Source: Tillandsia leiboldiana (taxonomy: Eukaryota > Streptophyta > Magnoliopsida > Poales > Bromeliaceae). From it: DNA of 64,000 bases. A program made the translations under genes and the position numbers. Positions 31,496 to 41,838 of this stretch are shown one piece after another; the stretch's first letter is position 1; each line of letters opens with the position of its first letter. Location: the NCBI GenBank assembly GCA_029204045.2, contig CM055062.1:8675705-8739704 (forward strand). Reading direction: 5' to 3'. Under the pieces are notes generated by a model. That model ran no database searches. It saw nothing but the letters and a program-made list of their open reading frames with translations, and had not been told where the DNA came from.

Positions 31496-33291
31496 TATGA
31501 AACATTTGATTTTTAAAAAGATGTAAATAGCACTTTAGCTGTCATAGTGGACGACAATAGTCTCCTAACTAAAAGTAAGCTCTTCCTATAAGCCTCTCAA
31601 CCAAATAACTTCTTTTACGGCCTCCGTCGTAACAATATACTCTGCCTCAATAGTAGATAAAGCAATAATAGACTGTAAAATAGCTTTCCAACTAATAGAA
31701 CTACCACTAAGCGAGAAAACATATTATGTAAGTGACTTAAGTCTATTCAAATCGCCTAAAAAATTTGAATCAACATAGCCAACTAAAGAGTCAACAGATA
31801 TCCCAAATTTCAAACAAATATCAAAAGTTCCTTCTAAGTATCAGAGAATCCACTTCACCACATGGCAATGCATCTTGCCAGGATTAGCTATATATCTACT
31901 CACAGCATTGACAACATGTGAAATATCCAGACGTGGGCAGATCATCCTGTACTTAAGATTTAGAACGACTCTAGAGTAGGGAACATATGACATGTACCTC
32001 TCATCCTCAGCCGACTAAGTAGCTGAAAGCCTAAAATGAGCAGCACGTGGAGTACTCACGGGCTTAGTGTTTTTCATTCCAAAACGCTCCCAAACTTTCT
32101 TGGTGTATTTTTTCCGAGTTAAATACAATCTCTCAGCCTTTCGGTCTTTAAGAACCTCCAGAATCTTCTTAGCTACTCCCAAATCTTTCATCTCAAATTC
32201 GTGACTTAATTGCGATTTTAACCTGTTAGTTTCAAACATGTCTTTGAAAGAAATAAGTATATTATCAACATAAAACAACAAATAAATGAAAATGCCATTA
32301 TCATGCTTCTTGAAATAAACACAACTATCATAATTACTCCTTGAGTAACCACAACCAACCATAAATAAGTTAAATCGTTTATAACATTGTTGGGGAGACT
32401 GTTTCAAACTATATAGTGATTTCCATAATAGGCAGACACGATCTTCTTTACCATGCACAATGAAACCCTTAGGTTGATGCACGTAAATTTGTTCTTCAAG
32501 CTCGCCATGCAAGAAAACTATTTTCACATCAGGCTACTCCAACTCCATATCACGGGTAATGACTAAAAAGAGTAAAATACAAATAGAGCTACGCTCGGCA
32601 ACAGGTGAGAAAATATCATTAAAATCAACATTCTCTACTTGACTACAGCCCTTTGCAACCAATCTTTCCTTATATCAAACTTAGATGAGTTGAATTCAAA
32701 CCATCATTTGTTCTAAGTCATTCCATTTTCTTTCGAGTCAGATTTTCAATCACAGCCTTCCACTGTTTGAAGTGTTTGAACACATCATCTTTATGCTTCA
32801 ACATAAACACCCAAACTTTTTTGGAATAATCATCAATAAAAGAAAGCATATATCGAGTGCCACTTTTGGACGGAACACGTGAGGGTCCCCAAAGATTAGA
32901 ATGAATATAATCTAGAGCACCTTTCGTCTTGTGAATTGCAGTACTTCACCTATTTCTTCTTGCTAAATACACAATGTTCACATAACTCTACTTTTTCTGT
33001 ATTCTGGCTATATAAGAGACCTCACTTACTTAATTCAGTCATTCCGCACTTGCTTGTGTGCCCCAAACGCATGTACCATAATTTCATAATCTCATAATCT
33101 GAATAGGGGGATGAAGAAGTAGCTGCAGAACCAATGACAATAGACCCTTGCAATACGTATAGATCTTCAGACATCTTTGTTTGCATTAAAACAAAAGCAC
33201 CTCTACTAACTATCATAACTCCACCTTCCAGCAGTTTACTTATATCCATTAGCATCAAGGAGAGCTAGAGAGAAGATTTTTCTTCAAATTC
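31496..33291 (-). pseudogene. RNase H, RT, integrase and protease-end remnants of element G
   Basis: On the minus strand, RT (32527-32015) shows EEQIYVHQPKGFIVHG, SLYSLKQSPQQC and YVDNILIS where the catalytic motif should be YVDD. RNase H sequence (ALSTIEAEYIVTTEAVKEVI) follows with stops at about 31560-31720. Degraded integrase lies at 32530-33020, and GAG-pre-integrase (LWYMRLGHTSKCGM) at 33258-33022. The segment 33261-33291 is the protease end, continuing into 45281-45308. The changed catalytic Asp and several stops make it dead. Confidence 0.8.
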
Positions 33292-33639
33292 GGAACTGTC
33301 TGCCGCCACGAACGAACCGACTCGCGATAATGAGTGGTCATTCCTGATGCAGATCGAGTTTGTTTAGGTTTTTTATTTGAAATCAGGTTTGTAGGTTCAT
33401 GGCTTCCAGCAGACTCAAGAATCTGCTGTTAATTACCCCACACTTGCAGTGTTAAGGAACCCTCGATTAAGAGACCAAAATCAATGCTGATGATGAAAGA
33501 GACCGTAATATAAAGACGAACTTTTATTGATATGACTTTCAAGTACATGGCTTAAGCAGGGGCATACCCCTACTGTACAGGAGTGAAATGCTCATTTTAT
33601 AAACTCGGTGGCCCTTCAAAAGTGGGTGGCGGTCGAATG

Positions 33640-34290
33640 GGGCTGAGTTTGATATGATTTGGGTTGTTTAGTTTAGTGACTTTTTCGGTCGTTTGGATTT
33701 GGTTGTTTGGATTTGGGTTTAGTTTAATGACTTTTCGGTCGTTTGAATTTGGTTGTTTGGATTTGGATTTAGTTTAATGAATTTTCGGTCGTTTGGATTT
33801 GGGTTTAGTTTAACGACTTTTCGGTCGTTTCAATTTGGGTTTAGTTTAATGACTTTTCAGTCGTTTGGGTTTGGTTGTTTGGATTTGAATTTAGTTTAAT
33901 GACTTTTCGATCGTTTGAACTGGGGTTTAGTTTAATGACTTTTCGGTCGTTTGGATTTGGGTTTAGTTTAATGACTTTTAGGTCGTTTGGATTTGGGTTT
34001 AGTTTAGTGACTTTTCGGTCGTTTGAATTTGGGTTTAGTTTAATGACTTTTCGGTCGTTTGAATTTGGGTTGAGTTTAATAACTTTTCAGTCGTTTGGAT
34101 TTGGGTTTAGTTTAATGACTTTTCGGTCATTTGAACTTGGGTTTAGTTTAATGACTTTTCGGTCGTTTGAACTTGGGTTTAGTTTAATGACTTTCGGTCG
34201 TTTGACTTTGGGTTTAGTTTAATGACTTTTCGGTCGTTTGAACTTGGGTTTAGTTTAATGACTTTTCGGTCGTTTGACTTTGGGTTGTGA
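33640..34290 (+). repeat. ~35-bp tandem array in the 5' LTR of I
   Basis: About 16 copies of a unit containing GACTTTTCGGTCGTTTG and GGGTTTAGTTTAAT. The second copy of the array is at about 42200-42790. Confidence 0.8.
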
Positions 34291-35429
34291 ATCGATTAAG
34301 TTGATTCAGCAGATTCATTTGGAGTTAGCTCGGTTTGAACTCTTGATTTGTTTCAGTTCGGGTGGAGCTGGTTTGCTTGATTTGGATCATCCCTGAAGTT
34401 CGGTTTGAACCTTTGTTCAGGTTGGGTTCAAATTGAATTGGTTTGAACCTTTTGTATTTAATTTGAGCTGAGCCGGTTTAGGCTTTCACTTGATTTGTCC
34501 CTTTTGAATTTGATTTGGGTCGAACCGTTATACTTCGGTTCAGAACCCCTTTGAGACATGGTTTAGGTCGAACCCTTATGATAGTTCGAGACCCTTTGAA
34601 TTTGATTTCGGTTGGGCCCTTATAATTCGGCTCAACTTAGACCCTTATGCAGTTAGGTTTGGTTCGGATCGTAACCTTATGGTTTGGTTCAAGATCCATT
34701 TGAGTTTGATTCAGGTAGAGCCACCTTGGGGTTCGGTTCAACATAGAATCCCTTTGCATTTGGTTTGGATCAAACTCCTGTGATTTGGTTCGAAATCCGT
34801 TTGAGTTTGATTTGAATCGCCCTCTTTGCGGCTTGGTTTAGAACTCTTTGATTTCGATTTGGGGTCAAGTTGGTTCATGGTCCGGTTTAAGTTGCTGAAC
34901 CGACATATAGTTCCGTCCAGATTCGATTTAGGTTGAATCGGCTTATGGTTTGATCCGTCTTGGCTTGATCCTCCTGTGGTTCAGTTCGGGTTGAACCAGT
35001 TTGTAGTTCAAGTTGAATTCTTTATGGTTTGGTTTAAATCGAGCCAGCTTGTGGTTCAGTTCGAGTTGAACAGGCTTGAAATTTGGACCTCACGTAGTCA
35101 GTTCGAGTCAAACTGGTTTGTAGTTCAGTTCGGCGCAGCTTGGACCTTCTGTGGTTTTGTTTAGGTTGTACCAACTTCGGTTTAGGTTTAAATCCTTTGT
35201 GGCTCGGTTTAGGTCGAGCCAGCTTATGATTCGGTTCGACTTGGCTCAATCCTCCTGTGATTCCATTCATGTTGAACCGGCTTAGGTTCAATTTAAGTCA
35301 AACCGGTTTGTGGTTTAATTCGGTTCAGCTCGAACCTCATATGGTTCAATTTGAATTATATATCTCAATTGCACTTGTTTTAAATCATATCCATATTGGG
35401 TTAAGTTGGCAATTCGATTTAAATCGAAT

Positions 35430-36170
35430 TAAGTCGAGCCGTGCCTATCACGAAGATGGCGATTGGTTCGATGGGTGCCTATCACGAAGATGGCGGTTTG
35501 GTCGAGTCGAGCCGTAACTATCACAAAGATGGCGATTGACTCAGTCGGTGACTATCACGAAGATGGCGGTTTGATCGAGTCGAGCCGTGCCTATCACGAA
35601 GATGGCGATTGGCTCGACCAGTGCCTATCATTAAGATGGCGATTTGATTGAGTCAAGCCGTGCCTATCACGAAGATGGCGGTTGGCTCGACCGGTGCCTA
35701 TCACGAAGATGGCGATTTATTTTTGTAAATTTTTTTATTTTTATTTTATTATTATTCCTTTTTTTTTGGCGGGTTTGATCGTGTCAGGCCTATCACGAAG
35801 ATGGCCGCTCGATCGCGCCAAAGGAACGGTTTGGTTTAAATCGCCATGTTCCAACCGTGTCGAGCCTATCACGAAGATGGCCGCTCGGTAAAAAAAAAAT
35901 CCAAAGTTAGGTTTGATCGTGTCGAGCCTATCGCGAAGATGGCCGCTCGATCGCACCAAAGGGACGATTTGATTTGGAATAGGGTTTTGTGTGTCGAGCC
36001 TATCACGAAGATGGCCGCACATTCAAATCGGTTGGAGAATCGTCGTCATGTCGTTCGGCGCGCGTCTTGAGGAGACGGGTGTTTAGTGAATATGCACGCA
36101 CGACATAGTAACGATCCAATGCCGGATTTGATCGGTCGAGCCTATCACGAAGATGGCCGCACAATCAAAC
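35430..36170 (+). repeat. CTATCACGAAGATGGC repeat array in the 5' LTR of I
   Basis: About 13 copies of CTATCACGAAGATGGC(G/C) (a few with substitutions). The first eight are spaced 30-42 bp, the rest 60-140 bp. The reverse complement gives GCCATCTTCGTGATAG. The second LTR has the array at about 43955-44690 with a different number of proximal units. Confidence 0.8.
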
Positions 36171-36760
36171 CAACAAAAAATCGCCACTATGTCGTTTGTG
36201 CGCATACACCGACCCGCCCGCCGTCATCTTGGTGGTGGGATAGTCTTGTGGCCGCCAATCTCGCCACCGTCGAAGAAGGAAGAAGAGGCCATGAGACCTC
36301 CTCGCACATCGTCGTCGTCGTCGTCGTCGTCGTGCATCCACCTTTTTTTATTTTATTTCTTCTCTTTTTTTTCTCTTTTTTTTTAAGCCTCTTCCTCTCT
36401 TTTCCTTTTTTTTTTTTTTAACCCTCTCCCTCTTTTTTTTTTCTTTTTTTTTTTTTTACTAAAACCATCTCCCCTCCTTTCTTTTTTTTCTTTTCAATTT
36501 ATAGGAGTCTCCAAATAATTCAAAATCACATTTCATTTTATTTCCCTCTCTTTTTTTCTTTTATTCCTTTTGGAAATAAATTTTAAAAATAAAAACTCTT
36601 CCCTCCTTTTTTTATTTCTTTCCCCCTTTGCTTTTATTCCTTTCTTTTTTTTTTCTTTCCATCTTTTTTTTGGTTTCAAATTCGAGAGATTTTTTTTTCT
36701 TTCCTTTTTTTCTTTCTTCTATTTTCCCTTTTTATTTTTTATTTTTTTTTTATCTGAACA

Positions 36761-37004
36761 AAGTGCCCCCCATCTTTTGTCGCGCGAACGTTTAGAGAGC
36801 CGAAAAAAGGTGTGATTTCGTTCTCTTTTCATTACTTATTTATTTATTCATTCATTTATTTATTTATTATTATTTTTTTACAAAATCTCTTACGATGGAT
36901 TTTTTTTTTTTTTTTTTTTTGCATGATGTTTTCTCCTTTTTGCATGACGTCTTTTTTTTTTTTGTTGACGTTTTTTTTTCTTTTTGTTTTTTTTTGCATA
37001 ACGT

Positions 37005-37042
<38 letters not shown>

Positions 37043-37081
37043 TACAAACTCTCTTTGCTGACGTTTTTTTTTTTTTTTAGG
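36761..37081 (+). other. Leader of the PMD gene, extreme T-rich tract
   Basis: After 70 bp of mixed sequence the plus strand is mostly T to 37078, ending TTTTAG directly before the ATG at 37082. It looks like a very long polypyrimidine tract and acceptor, so a non-coding exon may lie upstream. The open frame through it (from 36812) codes only Phe-rich low complexity and was not used. Confidence 0.55.
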
Positions 37082-40000
37082 ATGGATGTTCAAGAGTTTT
37101 ATGCTGATGCTCGAGCTCCTATGCTTCGCGCTCGCTCACTTATTGATTGTGCTCCGGAAATCTTCTACGAAGGGATTCCACTAAACCGATGGGTAGTCAT
37201 GTGTCCTTTCGTGATGGCAAACTTTTCCCAAGGGTACTTTACTGATGCCGGATCAGATACTGCTATTTTACTAGAACCCGTGGGGAATACAAGTGGGCCG
37301 GAAGATATGCATTGTTTGGGTCTCTCTATCTTACAAGGTCGCCCTAGTTGGCGAAGTCTTAGGGCTTTGGGAGACGGAACCATCCTGGACGGCCTTATAG
37401 AGTGGAAGGATGATATAATTCGTCGATTTAAGGGTATATTGCGTTCTGCCGATATCTTGGGAGGAATAGTAGCCTTTGGTGGTAGATATGAGCTAGACTC
37501 AAGAATATTCAAGGGTTTAGTAGAGGCTTGGTGTCCTGAGACTAATACTTTTCATTTTCCTTATGGCGAGATCGGTATTTCTCTTTGGGACATCAGAGTA
37601 TTGGGAGGTATTCCCATCCTTGGAGATATGTATGAAGAATTTATACCAAGGAACTGCGATCTTGATGCATATAATACTAGCCTCACTTCATTGCTCATGG
37701 TATATGAGTGGCTTACCATCAAAAACGAGGGAGGTCCAGTATATTATAATCATTGGATTGATTATTGGTATCGAGGTAATATTGCAGCTTCTGCCAAGCT
37801 CAAACCACGTCTGATTGATGAACACCCTATTGGTCCGCCTATTAGGGAGGATGGTTATAGGGTCGCGTTCTTATCATTATGGCTTTGTAAGTTTATTATG
37901 CCATCAGGTCGGAGAAATACGATTCGCCCAGAAGTTTTTGCTATGGCCTCCAAAATAAGTGGGGGTACCAAAACTGCTCTAGCTCCTGTTGTTTTATGCT
38001 CAATTCAAGTCGCTTTGGGTCAGATGGCATCCGATCCACGAGGGCCTTCAAATTCTACTTGTCGTTTTCCTATCCATTTTTTTGCAGCATGGATTCATTC
38101 TCACTTTCGAGGGACTTGTATTCGCACAAAATTCGATGTCGAAGCTACAAAGGTGATGAATCACTTACGAGTCCCAGAAATGTTGCGATTTAAAGATGCT
38201 ATGATTACTTCTTATAGTTCGAGAAAACATCAACAAGATGCACGAAGATCCAGGATGAATCTATGGCAACAAGAAAAATTCATTTGGCGTCCATTTCCCT
38301 TCGCTCTTTCCAAAGAAGGTTGGGTTCATGAGATAATCAATTTGACCAACATGACGGAGTTCCCACCTGATGTCAAGGAGTATTTAATGTCTATTCGTCA
38401 GAGTATTATACCCCTTCGTATGGGGAACGTATTTCATGCACAACCTTATAATCCTCACCGATTTGCACGTCAATTTGGTTTTGACCAGCATTATGTTAAG
38501 GATACTGGTAATACAGCTAGAATTGCTGTTTCAGCTGGTGTGTTGACAGGATATTGGTCGCACTTTATAAGAGTCCGTCATTTCACTAGGTTTTTTATTC
38601 CAGAAGCAAGTCGTGTTGGAAAGCCGACACGTTTGTTTGCTCTTTGGTGGAGGACCATGTTAATCGATTCTTTGGTTGAACACGAGCTAAATCCAGAGAA
38701 AGCTTGCAAGTCTAATATCCATATGCTTATTTCCATACTGTTATCTGTGAATCTTGAGAATGAGATGGGTTCGACTTCTCGTGCAGACAGACTATCGCCA
38801 TCTTTTCATGCAAATAGGTTGGATCCTGTAGAAGAATCTGCTAGACCTATTCCTGAACCTTTACCTACAGTGCCTCGAGATATGGCAGGTAAGATATCTT
38901 TATGATCAATATTTCGCTCTCATCTAATCCACCTTTACCATCACGTGATTTGTTAGGACTTGGTACAGTGAACAATCAGATTAACCAAAAAAGGAGACTT
39001 TCTGAAAATTTAAATCCTGAGGTCCCGAAGAGGCTTTGTATCGATGCAATGAAAGCCCCGACAGGCAATGTAGAGGAAGGTAAGTATCATTTCTTTTCTT
39101 CCCCCCTATGCATATACATGTATTTATTCCTTTCCCTCTTTTAATGCACTTCTAGTTCGTACGAGGTAGGCTCCAAGGGAAAGACTATCAACACCGACGC
39201 CCTCTGAAGGTATCTGTTCCTCTTACTCTCATTCTTACTCTTATTCTTCTCTCTTCTTCTTTTTTTTATTATGCCTTGTGAGCAGGCTATTTTGATGCGA
39301 GAGAGTTTGTTTTGACGCCTAGTACTTATTCTCCTATCACTGCCGGGGAGAGAGCGCATTCTGTAGATCTTGCTTCCCTCGAAAGGAGCGGTGGGTTATT
39401 CTTTTCTGTGTCTTGATAAAGGGTTCATCCTTTTATTTATTTATACACACACGCTTGCTCGTGTAGGTCATGATCATATCATCTCAGTTGATGCAGAGGT
39501 TGTTGTAGCGAATCCTCAAGATGCTACTCCTCTCCAAGGTACCCCCTATCTTTTTCTTTTCTTTTTTCTTTTTTTTTTTTTTAACTACTTTCTTAAAATA
39601 TTGACAAGTTTATTTACCTTCTCAAATTTACAGAGGTTGAAAATAGTATCCTTTCTCGATATAACCCTGAGGTTGATTACGAATCATCTCCGACAGTTGG
39701 CAAGGATGATCTGGACTCGCCTCAAAATGCGGTAACCCTTCGAGACTCGCATATAAACACCGTTGCATATCTATGTATGATATATCTCCTTTTCCTTTTT
39801 GTTTAGTGGGTTGTCGACGAAGATGCTTCCGATATTAATACGACAACTTCTATGCGCACTTTGATGATAAATGAATCCACGGATGATGATGATGATGCAA
39901 CTGCGACGAAAAGTCAAGAGATTGAGTCCGTGGATAAAGGTGGTCACATCGCGGCTGCACAGGATGATGGCGTCTTGGAAGTTCCAGACATGAGTGTACC

Positions 40001-40637
40001 CACGAGTCACCCGGCATTTTCTGACCGAACCATTGGACGGAGAAGTAGGCCTACTTTGGTGGAACATTTAGTGGAGATCGTGAAGACTTCTAGCTATTAT
40101 AATTATCAAGTCGTTCAAGAAAAGGCTGCTGAGTTTTGTAAAATTCTATCCCGTTTGGGGGTTGATGTTTCAAGCTTGGAGGCGCGTCTCCAGAAGTTGC
40201 TCAAAGAGGCAAAAGCTATTCAAGAAGTGGCAGCCCATCCATCCTACATTTCTTCAGCTCGTGTTTTGAAAGCCAAGGCGCACATGGATCTAGTCACTAA
40301 GGAGCTTGTGGACTATGACTCTAAAAGAAGTTCTTTAATCCGAGCTAGGGAAAAGGCTTCAGCCTCACTTAGTCAGCAGCGTCACAAAGTTGAAGATCTC
40401 GAAAAGACCGTTGCACAAGAGAAAGCGAAAGAGGTAGAGTTGGGCGGTGAAGTCGACGTTATTGATGAATACATACTCCGTCTCGACTCCTACAAGAATG
40501 AGGCTATGAAGAAAGCCAAGGGAGCTGTTGACGAATGTAAGGCAGTTGAAGATGATCACAATGTTATAGAAGAGCTCAATAATCATTCCAACCTTATAAA
40601 GGATTTTGAATGCCATTGTAAGGAATTTCATTTATGA
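37082..40637 (+). CDS. Plant mobile domain (PMD) protein with coiled-coil tail, seven exons, in element I
   Basis: Exon 1 (37082-38888) encodes a PMD (aminotransferase-like, plant mobile domain) protein. The hallmark LVEAWCPETNTFHFPYGEIG with SLWDIRVLGGIP is at residues ~145-180, and the domain continues to ~residue 480 (VAFLSLWLCKFIMPSG, FAMASKISGG). Further exons fit GT/AG and phase: 38957-39079, 39156-39209, 39286-39390, 39467-39538, 39634-39731 and 39807-40637 (stop TGA). Exon 7 encodes an acidic stretch and a long Lys/Glu/Ala-rich coiled coil (about 40130-40600). Joined length is 3090 nt. One in-frame TAG (39167-39169, exon 3) would truncate the protein after the PMD. PMD proteins include Arabidopsis MAIN/MAIL1 (gene silencing and genome integrity), and the domain is known from transposons. 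Role here is unknown. Exons 2-6 are predicted by splice consensus only. Confidence 0.72.
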
Positions 40638-41838
40638 GGCCCCCCCTCCTTTTGGAGCACTAGGTCAACTCTTTTTTTTTTTTCTTTTTTTTTTTGACAC
40701 GATCTTGATTCTACAAACACTTTATAAGGATGTATTGGTTATTTCCTTCTATTCCCTTTTTGAATAAGCAAAGGCATTGCCCCTATTTCCTCTTATCATT
40801 TGAAACAACTCAATTTATTGATGTCCGCTCGTGAATGAGATTTGTTCGATTTATTTGGTCTTCGAAAATGGCCCGGCATTGGCGATGTTGCTACACATGA
40901 CTGACCTCGAAGAGTGGGTTGATAAATGAGGTTTGTTGAGTTCGTTTGGCCCTCGGAAGCAACATGGTATGTCGAGGTTGCTGCCCAAGAATGAATCAGT
41001 ATTTCAACATTGGCAGAATTTTATTATAGCAACTAGCGCCCGCAAGGGTTTTCGCCAGAAGCGTTTTCCTAATTTTTGCCTGCGAGCCTAAAATAGGTTT
41101 TCTCACAGCGGGGATCTCATTTTTTGCTTGCAAGATTTACATCGCAGCTGGGATTTTTTTTTTGCCTTTTTTCTTTTTACTTTTTTTTTGTCCCTTTTTT
41201 TTTTTTTTTCTTGTTTTTTTTTTTTCAAGGGATCAACTTCAACCCATATGAGAGCAAATGTATATCCTCTGGGAGAGAATCAATGCTTCCAAGATAAAGG
41301 AGGGTTGATTGCCCCCATTCTATTTGTTCCACACATGACGAATAGCTAAGAAGCAATCATGGGGTGCAAAAGATAAAGGACCAGAATCGCTTATGTAAGT
41401 CGTTCTGCCCCCTGACGGCTTGAGTGACAAGTTGGTAATATTCTTCGTACTGGTACCGAATAGGAAAAAGAATGAGCTAATGACCCCGGAATGACGGAGG
41501 ATTGATTGCCCTCGAAGAATAGCCGAAAAGTGACCTTCGAAAGGGGAAGGCCATAATTGTCAACATGAATTGTCCTATCCCCTAACAGCTTGAGCAATAG
41601 TTCAAGCCATGATAGACGCTCGAATGTTTTTTGTGGTGGTGCCAAATTGGAGAAGAACCAGTATGCTTCGTCTCGATCTCCACCAAAGTAGAGGGGGTGG
41701 TGTTGTTGGATGTCATTGCTCCTCTTGGATGAAGCAAGAGCTATCAGCCGAACATTTATATATAGGTCGCTTATCAGCATTATTAGATTTGGTCTCAAAG
41801 ATGGAGGGTGAAGCCATGTCCCACCGGGCGTGCCATTT
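40638..41838 (+). other. 3' region of the PMD gene and element I
   Basis: T-rich 3' UTR-like sequence with runs of T (about 40670-40700 and 41150-41225). At about 41030-41150 it has repeated phrases GCGAGCC / GCTTGCAAG / CGCAGCTGGGA. No further gene recognised. A purine-rich stretch AAAGATGGAGGGTGAAG lies at 41798-41814, 25 bp from the 3' LTR, and may be the priming tract. Confidence 0.5.

Larger units (their letters stand above)
33297..36760 (+). repeat. 5' LTR of element I
   Basis: 3464 bp with a simple modular make-up: a unique head (33297-33640), a ~35-bp tandem array (33640-34290), a diverged region rich in GGTT(C/T)G phrases (34290-35430), a second array (35430-36170), and a T/CT-rich tail (36340-36760). 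The LTRs differ at a few percent of sites plus small indels and array differences. Confidence 0.88.

Noticed and set aside
33640..36170. Regularly spaced repeats resembling a CRISPR array
   Set aside because: Tandem arrays within plant LTRs; units are diverged, spacers are repeats themselves, no cas genes, eukaryotic context.
36812..37081. N-terminal extension of the PMD ORF, Phe-rich, looking like membrane segments
   Set aside because: It is translation of a poly-T tract ending in a splice-acceptor-like AG just before a good ATG (37082).
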